Shown here: positions 34,117 to 45,115 of the stretch, one piece after another
Numbering within the stretch: the first letter of the stretch is position 1
Layout: each line of letters opens with the position of its first letter
Origin: Gnetum montanum
Taxonomy: Eukaryota; Streptophyta; Gnetopsida; Gnetales; Gnetaceae
Reading direction: 5' to 3'
Assembly (NCBI GenBank): GCA_015680685.1
Contig: MNCI01027262.1
Coordinates: 763,750 to 827,749, forward strand
Length of the DNA: 64,000 nucleotides
Program-made: the position numbers and the translations under genes
Notes under the pieces: model-generated
The model's database searches: none
The model's input: only the letters and a program-made list of their open reading frames with translations
Told to the model about the DNA's origin: nothing

Positions 34117-35270
34117 TGTTAAGAATCTCTCTCTTCCTTCTTTTTTAGTCTATGTTTTGCTTGAAATTCTCCAAGCTTCAACCCTTCTCTCCTTACATTC
34201 TTACATAATGCATTGATTCTTCTCTCAATTGCTTTCAAACTATTCTTCTTTCAACTACTTACAAGCTTAGTTTCTCATGCATTCTCACATGAATTTGCAT
34301 TTGAAAAAGTTTCTTTCATAATTGTCTCATAATTGGGTTTTCACAATTTTTGAAGTTAATTGAATGTTTTTTCATGTTCATGGTTTAATAACCATCCTCT
34401 TAACTACATGTTTTAAGCTGAATTTGCATTTTGTTTAAGTTTTTTCCAAGCTTAGAAAGATTAAGAAGAAGTCATATCATGTTTGTCTCAATTTTCTTAT
34501 GTTTTAAGTGTCAATTAGAAGAGATTTGAATGGTTTTGTATGTTTGTGAATGGTTTGTACATGTGGAAAAATTTAGGTTCTCTCTCTTGAAATTTGATGT
34601 TGTAATCATGTTTACTACCTTAATTCCCTTGTTAAGAGGGCAAGCAACATAGTCTAAGATTTATTTTCCCCAAGGCTAGATTCAAGCCTAGATTTCATCT
34701 AAAGTATTTGATTTGGTTCTTCTCTATTTTTACATAGACCACAACCTCACCACGACGTCACCATAACTCTTGGCCTTTAGTTTTGAAAAATTCCAAAGAC
34801 CATGACTTATAGTGGACTTATATGATCCATTATTTGAAGTACAAAAGGGAGTAAAACAACTACTACAGCTTGTGGTTAGCTCATGCTTAAGACAAGAACC
34901 TATGTCAACCTTCATGGTTTACACCTTTAAAATTTATTCTTTATTTAGGGTTTATGCACTACCATAACTTCTTGTTTGCTTCACGATGGCTTGCATCATC
35001 ACTCATGGTCAATTTTGGGGTCTACGTTTGGAGCTAAAACTTTAGAAACATGAGGTCGAGAAGGAGCTTATTTAGTTGGTATGCTTTGACATAAAGAGGA
35101 GATAACGTGCTGCAAAAGTGTTCACCTTTAATATCATTCTAAGATGCTGACTTTTAGCATGACTAAAACGCAACCTAGAAACGTGCTGCATAGGACCATT
35201 CCGGTACCGGCGCACTTCATCCGCCCATTCCATGGAAGTATAATGGCAACTTTGATAGATTGAGAATATA
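34117..35270. other. anonymous DNA between E2 and dirigent gene
   Basis: T-rich, no recognised gene, LTR edge or repeat. It may hold the decayed end of E2 or host flank. Confidence 0.5.
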
Positions 35271-35295
35271 ATATGCAGATGTCCTTGGTAGAAAC

Positions 35296-35830
35296 ATGGC
35301 TGCCAAGCTCCAAACTTCGCTTGCTTTTGTTCTTGTGTTGTTTCTGTGCGTTGCCTGTGCAGCGCCGGTGGCGAAAAAGAGGAAAGAGAAAGTAAGCCAT
35401 CTGAGGTTCTATTTCCACGATATTGTGGTGGGCGAAAACCGGTCGGCGGTTCAAGTCGTGGCACCGGCGAAGGGTTTTTCCAACTTGTTTGGCACCATCA
35501 CTGTGATCGACGATCCTCTGACGCAGGGACCAACTCTGAAATCTCCACGGATTGGCAGCGCGCAGGGAATTTATGTGTCGACGTCGACAGGGCAATGCAA
35601 GGTTGCTCATGGCCATGAATTTCGTGTTCGACAGTGGCAAATATAATGGCAGCACTCTTGCTTTGCTGGGCAGCAACGCTGTTTTTACAGAGGTAAGAGA
35701 GATGCCCATTATTAGTGGTAGTGGGTTGTTCCGGTTTGCGCGTGGCTTCGCGCAGGCTCGAACCCACGACGCTGATCTTAAAACCGGCAACGCTGTTGTG
35801 CGCTACGATGTTAGCGTTGCCGACTTTTAG
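35296..35830 (+). pseudogene. dirigent-type protein gene, one frameshift
   Basis: Dirigent proteins are secreted plant proteins that steer coupling of phenoxy radicals, for instance in lignan formation. The start AAACATGGCTGCC gives a signal peptide (hydrophobic FVLVLFLCVACA, cut probably near residue 22). Family motifs follow: [33 protein letters not shown]. The frame then shifts by one base between about 35580 and 35600; in the next frame come [37 protein letters not shown] and a proper end at VSVADF. Total span is 535 bases, one more than a multiple of three, with no intron, as usual for the family (about 180 residues). All other positions look intact, so the break is recent, a sequencing error, or both possible. 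Two more base-level checks would tell. Confidence 0.9.
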
Positions 35831-35897
35831 CGCTTTGGATGTTTGGAAAACATAACTTGAATCTCGGAAGATATCTTGGAATATATCTTTGGATGTT

Positions 35898-36320
35898 GTT
35901 ATATATACATATATTATGCTCAAGAAACGGTTGAAGGTTTGAAACCGAAAACTTCCCTGGTTTGCACGTAATAGAGTACTTCAGTTTAATCTCAGAATAC
36001 AGATTATGTTGGTATATTCCCGTCAAATTTGTCGAGAAAATACGCTGTAGAAACGGTTTAAAACCGGAAAAGTGTCCTGGTTCTTCAGTTTCAGGTTTAT
36101 ATCTCCTAAAATCATATCAAATTTGAAAACCCAAAAAACAACTAAGTGAGACTGCATTTTAGTAATCGGTCAAATTTGTTATATATACGGAAATTACAGA
36201 TATCACGCTGAAGATACGGTTGAAAGTTTAAAACAGGTTCTGGTTTGTGCGTAACAGTTTACTTCAGTTTCAGGTTTATATCGCCTGAAATCTGTATCAA
36301 AATTGTAAACCGAAAAAACG
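35898..36320 (+). repeat. three diverged tandem copies after the dirigent gene
   Basis: A unit of about 130-150 bases with the landmarks TATATATAC, GAAACGGTTGAAGGTTTGAAACCG and CTTCAGTTTCAGGTTTATATC occurs three times (from about 35898, 36018 and 36178). The copies differ at many bases and in length. No coding frame. Confidence 0.75.
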
Positions 36321-36373
36321 AAATCTATAACAAGTTTGTAAACCCAAAACCCAAAAGAAACAACCAATAAAGT

Positions 36374-36455
36374 CGTGGACGGCAGGATTCGAACCTGCGC
36401 GGGCAGAGCCCACATGATTTCTAGTCATGCCCGATAACCACTCCGGCACGTCCAC
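36374..36455 (-). tRNA. trnS: tRNA-Ser (anticodon AGA)
   Basis: 82 bases on the - strand. The acceptor stem GTGGACG pairs with CGTCCAC, with discriminator G. The anticodon arm is CATGA-CTAGAAA-TCATG, giving anticodon AGA, which reads UCU serine codons. The long variable arm (GGGCTCTGCCC) is the class II hallmark of Ser and Leu tRNAs. The A box GTGCCGGAGTGG and B box GGTTCGAATCC are intact. There is no intron. The ends of all stems pair, so the gene looks functional. A pyrimidine-rich run TTTCTTTT just downstream (36351-36358 region) can end Pol III transcription. Confidence 0.95.
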
Positions 36456-36482
36456 AATTCGATTATTGATATATATAGCTCG
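36456..36482 (-). promoter_or_regulatory. upstream TATA/CAA of tRNA-Ser gene
   Basis: On the - strand CTATATATATCAATAATC precedes the tRNA by about 10-28 bases. Plant tRNA genes commonly carry an AT-rich TATA-like stretch and a CAA start triplet here, in addition to the internal A and B boxes. Confidence 0.6.
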
Positions 36483-37013
36483 AATTTGCTTTTTAACGGA
36501 AATATCCTTCAAAGTGCGTCTAATAATTGGTTGTCAGCAATTTTGTTTTTTTGCTAGCTATTTAATTCTTTATTGGTTATTTTAACTTTGCCGAGATTAT
36601 ACAATATTTTTAATAAAGGTACAGCTTTAAATTTAGGTGCATTCAATTCATGGATCTTAGTGTCAGCAACCATCACACTATGGTGAGTAACACGTTTAGA
36701 TACCTTTGATGTGCATACTATGAGTGCACCAGCTATAACATTCGAATATTCGAATATGATGTGGGTTTTAATACTTGCAATTTGCAAATAGTGCGATCTG
36801 TTAGTGCAACTAAGAAATATGTGTTAAAAGTAACAAAAAGATTAGGAACATCAATATTGTTTCAAAACTAAAATCATTAACCTTTGCATATATAATGTGC
36901 TCCGGCAACAAACATAAATAATGTGCCCTGCCAAAGCCAACGATGGTTGGTTGCAAGGTGAGCCTTGCACCACAAAGGATGTTAATAATAATGAGGTGTT
37001 TGAATGCTAAGAA
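36483..37013. other. host intergenic DNA
   Basis: AT-rich, no recognised gene. A partial echo of the SINE start (AATGAGGTGTTTGAATGCTAAG) lies at about 36990. Confidence 0.4.
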
Positions 37014-37110
37014 CAATGAGGTGTTAACTTAGCAATATGACTTTTAATTTGAAAGCTCTAAGTCATAAGTTTGATTTTGATGAGCAATTCTAAGTCATAT
37101 ATCCTGAGGT
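37014..37110 (+). mobile_element. tRNA-derived SINE, copy 1 (old)
   Basis: Aligns along its length with the copy at 37545-37643: GAGGTGTTAACTTAGCAATATG, then AAGTCATAAGTTTGATTTT. The A box is decayed (TAACTTAGCAA) and the B box is partly kept (AGTTTGATTTT). The spacing is that of a tRNA promoter. Confidence 0.6.
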
Positions 37111-37544
37111 ATACATATATTGCCATTATTTTAGGGTTCCAACACTCAAAAAGAATGTTAATTAAGCTAGTCAAAAGTGATTCCCAACATAAATCATTAT
37201 CCCTTTACATAGTTACTTTCTAGTTGTTATGAACCAATGTGCACATACGATCTTTATAAATCCTAATGCCACACTTGAGGCATTGTTGCATTCCTATGCA
37301 ATTCTTCTAACACATTTTGTTGGCTATATGTCTTTGGATTTACCTATAGTCAAATTCTTACTATAGTGTTTTTAGATTTACTATAGTCAAATTTTTTCTT
37401 TCATTTTATTGATTTAATAGAAAGGAAAGAAAGAGGCAATTTTTATGATTTTTGTTAGCAAGAATATTTGAAACAATGTTTCAAATATTAAGTAAATTCT
37501 TAATTTGCTCGTTTTTCATTTTGTTACCCCCCAAGATTTATAAG

Positions 37545-37643
37545 CTTAGAAGTTTATAACTCAGTGCTACCTAGTAGAATCAAACCTGTGACTTGGGGTT
37601 ACCAAGCCAAGGCCCATACCACTAGGCTAACACCTCATTGTTT
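37545..37643 (-). mobile_element. tRNA-derived SINE, copy 2 (best preserved)
   Basis: On the - strand it starts TGAGGTGTTAGCCTAGTGG. The A box TAGCCTAGTGG (37629-37619) fits the Pol III consensus perfectly and the B box GGTTTGATTCT (37586-37576) nearly so, at tRNA-like spacing. The body continues ACTAGGTAGCACTGAGTTATAA. No tRNA cloverleaf closes, so it is a SINE head and not a tRNA gene. Its tail end is not clear. Confidence 0.7.
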
Positions 37644-37882
37644 ATTCCTTGAATTTAGACACAACTGGTACCTTTATATCCACCCAACAAAATAAGTGAA
37701 ATATTGTCAGCCAACTTGATTTCATGTTTTAAGCAATTTTCATTACCTAAAACAAGATAAGAAAATAGTGTCCAAATCTTACTATATTGTTGAGATTTGT
37801 GATATGTGTAGAGCCTTAAAAAAAAGACATTATGCACATAAGCTGTAATGTAGTTATTAGATCAATAAATCTCCTTGCTAAG

Positions 37883-38855
37883 TGATGAGTGGCGAGGTAC
37901 CCCTACACTCAACCATACGAATACAAGCGTTCACACATGATCCAGTCGAACTCCGCAAACGGACTAGTTGTGATATCTAGATAGTTACTTGTTGATCGCA
38001 ATTCGTTGTCTTTCCACCTATACTAGTATTTGCTTTGTCACGTATGGTTTAGTCCAGAGTGAGGTGTATGATGTGTTTCCTATCACTATGCTACTCCTAG
38101 AGGCAATGGAAAATAACTTTGTTTAAGCTAATAGACAAAGGGAGAAGAGAGTCTAAGCTAGCCTAAGTGCAATGAGCATCTATCCCTTAATCATCCGTAC
38201 ACATCTTAGACCTCATGTACTACCATTGGGATTACCAAGTGCATGTCCTAGGTATGCTACTGGGATACCAAGTCGTTACACTTAAATGCTCGTGATTAAG
38301 TCATACTCATTCCATGTTTAATAATAGGGGTAGGAGAGGAAGGTAAAGAGATATTAAGTAAGAAAGTAATAAATAATATTTAAACTAAGTGAATGCTGCA
38401 ATGATGAAGTAATCTCAATCTTTATTGTCAGTCATGTGCGTGTCCAAGTACATCACACTCAAATAAAGGTTTCGTATAGTTACAATCATCACACTATGGG
38501 CATGCTTTGAGGAAAGGGTTGAGAGGAAAAATTGACAAAAGGATCCTACTCTAATATTAACTTATTATGACTTTCCTATGTGCCCAATTGTGTATTTATA
38601 GGCTCACACAGGAACCACGATATCGTTTATCTGATATTGCTAGCCAGGTCGTGATATTGCATATCCGATATTGAGGTTCTGATATCGAGGGTTCGATATC
38701 AGGACTCATCAAATAACTGGGGTCTGGTAACAGGGATCCGATATCAGCACCTAGTTAACAAAGGTCTGATATTAGCACCTAGTTAACAAGGGTCTGATAT
38801 TAGCACCTAGTTAACAAGGGTCCGATATCAACACCTAACAAACCACAATTCATCA
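37883..38855 (-). mobile_element. 3' LTR of E5
   Basis: 973 bases, TGATGAGTGGCGAGG to CAATTCATCA on the + strand. TATA core at 38593-38600. It differs from the other E5 LTR mainly by an extended U3 array. Confidence 0.9.
38612..38848 (-). repeat. GATATC and GTTAACTAGGTG array in U3 of E5
   Basis: About ten GATATC/GATATT motifs in 235 bases, the last part built of a near-exact unit of 32-33 bases (CACCTAGTTAACAAGGGTCTG and GATAT) repeated four times at 38750-38835. It starts 11 bases upstream of TATA on the - strand. The partner LTR lacks the amplified unit, so it expanded in one LTR after insertion or was lost in the other. Confidence 0.85.
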
Positions 38856-38984
38856 TCCCCCCACGACTGAATAACAACTCATCCTCGAGTTAAAGAAAGT
38901 GAGGAACAAGCTCAATTGAGTACACACTACATAGGTATGGGTTTATTGACTGACTAGAAATTTATTCATGTCGCAGTGTAGAAT

Positions 38985-39474
38985 TGAATATGACAAAATT
39001 GGGACACAGACACAAAATTACAGAATTTATTGGAACTCATGTGGTTCTTGGTGGTGGTGGTTCCTCCATGGGTGCCTTTCCTTTGTCCTGCGTGCCAGGC
39101 TTCTGAGATTGATACTATTGAAGAAGCACATGATGTTTCTCCTCTTCTATCCAAGGATTATGAGCCATCCATGCTGTTGTTCCAATTTTTAATGCAGTTA
39201 GCACTTCCCATGGACACGACAGCTATAGGAATACTTGATTGGCCATGAAATGCCATGCCACAAATAGCTGTTGTTCCTCTTCATAGGCTTGGGCCTTGAG
39301 CTCTCCACCTTTTGCTTGGCCAGATTTTGCAGTGATAGGAGTTCCCTGATGGATGCTAAATGATTGTGCCTCCTGCTCCACATGTTCTACATGAGGTCCT
39401 TGGCTTCTTCCTCCCCTTGGGCATTTAGTTGCATCTTGAGAAGGTCCTCCTTGTTGTCCTCTTTTAGGGGCCAT
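38985..39474 (-). pseudogene. internally deleted extra ORF of E5
   Basis: Starts MAPKRGQQGGPSQ at 39474, like the extra ORF starts of E4 and E6, and runs 83 codons to 39223. Just beyond, in another frame, the C-terminal signature continues (CPWEVLTALKIGTTAWMAHNP, then EPPPPRT near 39050). So the two ends of the roughly 870-codon ORF are kept and the middle is gone. This shows the ORF belongs to the group's core structure. Product unknown. Confidence 0.65.
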
Positions 39475-41240
39475 CTATAATCATACAAAGATCAATTATT
39501 AGTAAGGTTATTGAAAGAAGTTCAATTATTTCATACACTACTTATTGCCTTTAGTAATTGTTGAATTATTTACTTACTGTGATTTTAGAGTTAGAATTTT
39601 TTTTAAGGAAGCTATCCTAAAAGTTTAATGTTGAACCTAGTTTATTTAGGTGACACATCAAAGGACACATAATGGTTTTGAGGAACGTTTGATAAAATGA
39701 TGACAAAAGAAAGAATAGATTTGGCAATGAAGTGCTTGAAGAGTATAAAATTATGTGGTGGTGTGCAATAAGTACAAATTACAAAAGTCACGCAAGTGGG
39801 TCCTGCCCAAAGCAGGTTCCAACCTATAATGCCTTTGTGTAACCAAACGTAAAAATGTCTGTAGGCACTAGAAGGGTTAAATGTAATCTATACCGATGCA
39901 ACAAAACACACACATGTTGGATACCACCGCGATGAGGTATGAATTCTATGCCACACAAGACACAAGTCAAACATTATTGAACAACAAGATGGGATGAATC
40001 ATAGAAGGGATTGTAGAGATTGGGACATGAGGTAATTGACTCAGGGCACAATGAATCTTGAGTGTAGGGCATGATTAATGTGTCGTTAGCTCATCGCTCC
40101 AGAATTAAGACCAAGTCCATCCTTCGATCAGTGACATCACATTGCTTCATTCAATGATGAACAACCATAAGAGCATCATGCCAACAAGACATACGATCAC
40201 TTAGCGTTTTGTTCAAGGGAGGAGTGATTTGGAATTTCTTTGCAGCACATTTTTTTTGTTTGGCCACTTTGGCACACTTTCTCTTCTCTTTTTTTTGATG
40301 CATAACCTAGAGAAGCCACCTACCTTCAGGCATGGGTACATGTCTTTCTAGTGGGACCCCCTAGAATGGGTTTCTTTATTGGGTGCCTTTAATACTCTTA
40401 CTTCCATTTTTTGTTAAATCTACAAGGATCTTAGCATGCCCAGGCTGCATGGTAACTCCTATAGATGTCACCAAAGAGAATTCACAAGTCCCCTTGATGT
40501 GACACCTTGGCCATTCCCTCTTGGTCCAATCTTCTTCATGCTGGGTATAATGAGCACAAAATTACTTTAAGTTTTAATGATGTCAAGAATACTATCGTAC
40601 CTAGAGTAGAACCTCTTATTAATAGAATGGTTGGGTGGATGTGATGGGCTCACTATCCAAATAATTAGTTGCTCCAGACTTGATAGCAAAGAACAACACC
40701 TCAACCAATGAGTCACATGAGTGCTTTATTCATAGATGAGATTACTCAAAAAGATAAAAAGATAAAACAATAAAATGAAAGATGAAAAACTGGAAAACAA
40801 AAAATTGTACAATTGAAGAAAATGAAAAACATTTATTAATTCTATTTGTTAGAATGGGGGATATCCACCATAACTAAAATGTTGATCATAACGAGAATTA
40901 ATAAATGGAAGGGTTGGATCCATGCATTTTGAGAATACTGGGACCTAGTGATATCTAAACCACTAGGTGTCTTTTGATGTCATGGTTGGAATGTACCCAA
41001 ATTGGGGTGCACACACTATATTAAAGTTAACATAGTGGGCCAAGTTAGAAGATGAGTTTAACTAATACGAAGTTGACCCACTATGGCACCCTTGACCATA
41101 AGATGGTATGCAAGGATCGATATGTCTCCCTACATGGCTATATTTATTGTGTCGCATAATTGTTGGAGTATTGATTGGTGGCCTTGATAAGATAACATGA
41201 GCTGTTGAGTTTGAGGAGAAGGATGGACCATAGTGTTGAA
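39475..41240 (-). other. noncoding interior of E5
   Basis: No gene. It contains a stretch of the group's conserved noncoding block (AGTGGGTCCTGCCCAAAGCAGG near 39790, matching the array interiors) and T-rich tracts near 40250. Confidence 0.55.
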
Positions 41241-41249
41241 CTTATGCTA

Positions 41250-42881
41250 AGTGGGAGGATGCAATGGTCTCAGAACTATGTAGTCCCTTCCTATGGTCAT
41301 GTCTAAAGAAAGGATGGTTCCAGTGTTGTGGAGGACGTCCACTGCTATTGATAGTAGCAACACAAGTGACATTCGGGGGTTGATGCTGTGGTGCAAAACC
41401 TTCTGGAACAATTGGTGGCAATGTAGAAGGAAGTGAAGAATGAGAATATTGAGGGTGAGGGGAAGTGTAAGGCACATGAGGTGGTGATCTTGTTGGAAAG
41501 GATGCGGGCTGATAGCACTTAGGAGAATAATAACAATGTGGTGAGATAGAAGATGTTGACCTGGTTGGGAAAACAGGATGTTGAACTTGATAACCATTTG
41601 GGTTTGGATAATATGAAGGGTGTGACTAGTTTGAGGGTGGCCTCCACCACAACTAGGATTTTTGCCATATGATTGAACACAATATTTTTGTATGAACTCT
41701 AGATGTAGAATTCTTCCCCAATGCTCATATAAATGTGACATGATTGGGCACTAACCTTTGGGGTGATCATATAGGCAAATGTTACATTGATACGTATGAT
41801 TAGTAGTTGATTTCTTATTCTCTTCAACCCTTCTTTTTGATTATCTAAGGGTGTTCTGTCCTGCTTCTTGGTTTGTCATGGTTCTACCTCTAAGAGTGTT
41901 GGTGTATTCTCCACATTTTTCATGCATCCATTCCATCATCTTATTGATCTTTGCCTCAATTTCATCTAGTGATTGTAGTATTGTTAAAGATGATTCCACC
42001 TCCTTGAGGTGAGTTGATTTCTCCTCTTTATGATCATGGACCTTTGCTAATTTGAGATTTTGGTCCCATTGAGAGCTTTCAACATTCTCCCATTTAGCCA
42101 TTTTTCCTTCTTCTTTTGCTACCCACTTAATAAGCTCTTGGAATTGGTGGGTTCATAGCTCATATAGTTGACCTTGGGCATACATCCCTAGGGTTTCCCT
42201 TGTCTCATTACAGAGCCCATCCATAATGTGGTACATTAGCCTTTCCTTGGAGAATCCATGGCCTGGGCAATTCTTTAATAATGAATAGTATCTTTCTAAG
42301 GCAATGTCCAAGGGTTCATGTTGTCCCTGTTATTCTTGGATTTTTCTCCTTAAGGCTAACACTCTTGCATAGGTTTGATATCTTTCATTGAAGAGTTCTA
42401 CCATTATTGGGAAACATCGAATTGATTTTGGTCTTAAGGACTTGTACCATACTTTTACTTGGCCAATGAGTATCGTAAGAAAGAGCTTAAGTTTTTGCCA
42501 CCCATTATCAATATTGTTCCATACATAGGCATCATGGAAGGCTTGTAAATGATGTTGCGGATCTAAATCATAGCCTCCTAAAAATTTGGGAAAGCTGTTT
42601 AAATCAAGCCTAGGTAGATGGCTTTCCTTATGATGCCTACGGGATATTCAAATAGCCTCTTGTATATGCATTAGGCTCTTAGTGGCTAGCATGGGTTCAT
42701 CATCACTAGGTAGATTATGAGTTTGTGAGTTGGGATGATGTTGTCTTTGTTTATGTACATAGGAGACCCTTGTATCAGGTTGAGTACTCCAAACTTCATT
42801 TTCATGATTGTATAATTTGTTGGTTCTCGAATGAATTTCCTTACTGGTTGTTGCGTTGTCATAGTCTTGTAAGAGAGACAT
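41250..42881 (-). pseudogene. gag of E5
   Basis: Start MSLLQDYDNAT at 42881, different from the E2/E4/E6 gag start. The retrotransposon gag domain follows: WYKSLRPKSI, LFNERYQTYARV, EPLDIALERYYSLL, then MAKWENVESSQ and a Leu/Glu coiled segment EIEAKINKMMEWM (42101-41841). The zinc knuckle reads CNICLYDHPKG, a stop, then CP near 41760-41795. A long Pro/His/Ser-rich tail covers 41740-41250. A few stops and frameshifts only, making this the best-preserved gag here. Gag-only elements of this type can be packaged with help from related elements. Confidence 0.78.
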
Positions 42882-42995
42882 TTTTGTGAACTGTGTGTGA
42901 CTTAATTGAAATTAATTTCTTTTCTAAGAGATATATCGTGAATACTTTGTTACAGCGATCTTGTATGATGTAACTAATCTAGATAACTAGCACCA

Positions 42996-43014
42996 TCCCT
43001 AGTAATGGTGCCAA
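42996..43014 (-). promoter_or_regulatory. primer-binding site of E5
   Basis: TTGGCACCATTACTAGGGA on the - strand, directly after the 5' LTR, close to the tRNA-Asp-type site. Confidence 0.8.
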
Positions 43015-43826
43015 TGATGAGTGGCGAGGTACCCCTACACTCAACCATACTAATACCAGTGTTCATGCATGATCTGGTTGAACTCTGTAGACGGATAAGT
43101 TGTGATATCTAGATAGTTACTCATTGATCACAGTTCACTTTCTTCTCACCTGGATTAGTATTTGCTTTGTCACATATGGTTTAGTCCAGAGTAAGGTGTA
43201 TGATGTGTTTTCTATCACTATGCTACTCATAGAGGCAATGGAAAATAACTCTGTTTAAACTAATAGGGAAAGGGAGAAGAGAGCCTAAGCTAGCCTAATT
43301 GCGATGAGCATCCATTCCTTAATCATCCATACACATCTTGGACCTCATGTATTACCACTGTGATTACCAAGTGCATGTCCTAGGTATGCTATTGGGATAC
43401 CAAGTAGTCACACTTAAATGCTCGTGATTAAGTTGTACTCATTCCGTGTTTAATAACAGGGGTAGGAGAGGAAGGTAAAGAGATATTAAGTAAGAAAGCA
43501 ATAAATAATAGTTAAACTAAGTGAATGCTACAATGATGAAGTAATCTCGATCTTTATTGCCAGTCATGTGCATGTCCAAGTACGTTGCACTCAAATAAAG
43601 GTTTCATACAATTACAATCATCACACTGTGGGCATGCATTGAGGAAAGGGTTGAGAGGAAAAACTGACAAAAAGATCCTACTCTAATTCTAACTTCTTAT
43701 GACTTTCCCGTGCAACCAATTGTGTATTTATAGGCTCACACAGGAACCACGATATCATGTATCCGATATTGCTAGCTAGGCCATGATATCGCGTGCCTGA
43801 TATCGAGGGTCCGATATCGTGAATCA
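43015..43826 (-). mobile_element. 5' LTR of E5
   Basis: 812 bases, from TGATGAGTGGCGAGG to GTGAATCA on the + strand. TATA core at 43725-43732. Five GATATC-type motifs at 43750-43820. Its U3 end lacks about 150 bases present in the other LTR. Confidence 0.85.
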
Positions 43827-44070
43827 CCTTTTAGATATTTTAGTTGATGATTTAAAATCATTGAAATAATACATCTTTGAATCTAGATATTTTAACTAAT
43901 GATAAAAATTTTACTTTCTAAAATATCTAACAACTAGGGTTTGGCTTCACACATAACATAAACAATGTCACATTCATTTAGAACAACATCTTGAATTATA
44001 CTTATATTACTTGAATCTTGTATTGTACTTTTAAATTATGATTTTCATTAAAATCTAACAATCCTATAAT

Positions 44071-44430
44071 AATTGTGAATCCATTGTTTCGTAAAGAACA
44101 ACAAAGTGTTTTCTCCAAATAAAATTAACTACATTCTTTGTTAAAAAGGCTTCCAGTAAAATTAACTGCATTATTTGTTAAAAAGGCTTTCAATAAAATT
44201 AACTGCATTCTTTGTTAAAAAGGTTTCCTTTAATTGTGAATCCATTGTTTCGTAAAGAACAACAAAGTGTTTTCTTCAAATAAAATTAACTGCATTCTTT
44301 GTTGAAAAGGTTTTTGTTAAAAAGGTTTCCTTTAATGGTGAATCCATTGTTTCATAAAGAACAACAAAGTGTTTTCTCCAAATAAAATTAACTGCATTCT
44401 TTGTTAAAAAGGTTTCCTTTTCATAGTATG
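44071..44430 (+). repeat. nested tandem repeat
   Basis: A unit beginning TGTGAATCCATTGTTTCGTA starts at 44071, 44232 and 44334. Within and between units a shorter motif AAAATTAACTGCATTCTTTG plus GTTAAAAAGG recurs at least five times. Slippage or unequal exchange made a two-level array. Noncoding. Confidence 0.88.
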
Positions 44431-44897
44431 TGGTACATCTAATATGTAGAGTGTGGTATCACATAATATGATATTAGAGGTCATGATAAATTTATGTACT
44501 TTACCATAATAAACGTTTGCATTAATAGTAGCAATGTGTCAGTCTTGATAGTTTTGTAAGTTTCAAGCGAAGGTTTAATACCTTGTTTTGCAAGAAAAAG
44601 ATATGCCCAGATCTCCTACGCACGCTGTGTCTAACGGGTGAGAATAGTGCCGAACTGCCTATGTTGCCTGGGATTTATCTAAATCTCTGTTCCCACTGCT
44701 CAACCTGATTGTTCATGCACCAATACATCATTGCATGATCCATTGCCATTAATGCAGACCAGTTCCAAAATTTTGAGTATTGCAACCAGGCATGGACTCT
44801 AGCTTTGACATTGAAGCCTTCATTGTTCGTTGTTTATGGTTTTTCAAATTTTCCTATTCTAAAGAAGTTCCAATAATCATGTCCACAAGTCCCGTTA

Positions 44898-45007
44898 GAT
44901 GCCGATTTTGCATAATGCAATTATATGATTTGAACTAAGTGTGAGAACTGAGGATGCCGATTTCGCATCATGCATTTAAATGATTTGAACTAAGTGTGAG
45001 AACTGAG
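44898..45007 (+). repeat. 55-bp tandem duplication
   Basis: Two adjacent copies beginning GATGCCGATTT and ending GTGTGAGAACTGA (44898-44952, 44953-45007), with seven or so differences. Confidence 0.9.
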
Positions 45008-45115
45008 AATGAATCATCGGAAGATGATAAAGAGCAATATTTATTCAAAGAAAGTTTACAACAATGTAAGTTTAAATTGAGAAAGAAAATTTGTAACCAT
45101 ACAAGCTTAAATTCA

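Larger units (their letters stand above)
37883..43826 (-). mobile_element. non-autonomous gypsy-group element E5
   Basis: LTRs at both ends in the same orientation, primer-binding site, a gag gene, no protease, RT or integrase, a shortened extra ORF, and a purine run (GTGGGGGGA on the - strand at 38856-38864). 5.9 kb. It inserted into host DNA between the two dirigent genes. The flanks CTAAG and CCTTT do not give a matching duplication, so the right LTR edge may be altered. It could be mobilised only with proteins from a relative. Confidence 0.85.

Noticed and set aside
35134-35790. 218-codon frame on the - strand across the dirigent gene
   Set aside because: Antisense shadow of a GC-richer coding region; the + strand dirigent motifs are decisive.
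37561-37629. tRNA gene on the - strand
   Set aside because: A and B boxes are present but acceptor and anticodon stems do not pair, and two other diverged copies exist, so it is a SINE head.
41247-41741. 164-codon hydrophobic frame on the - strand in E5
   Set aside because: Alternate frame of the Pro/His/Ser-rich gag tail; the hydrophobicity comes from C-rich codons read out of phase.
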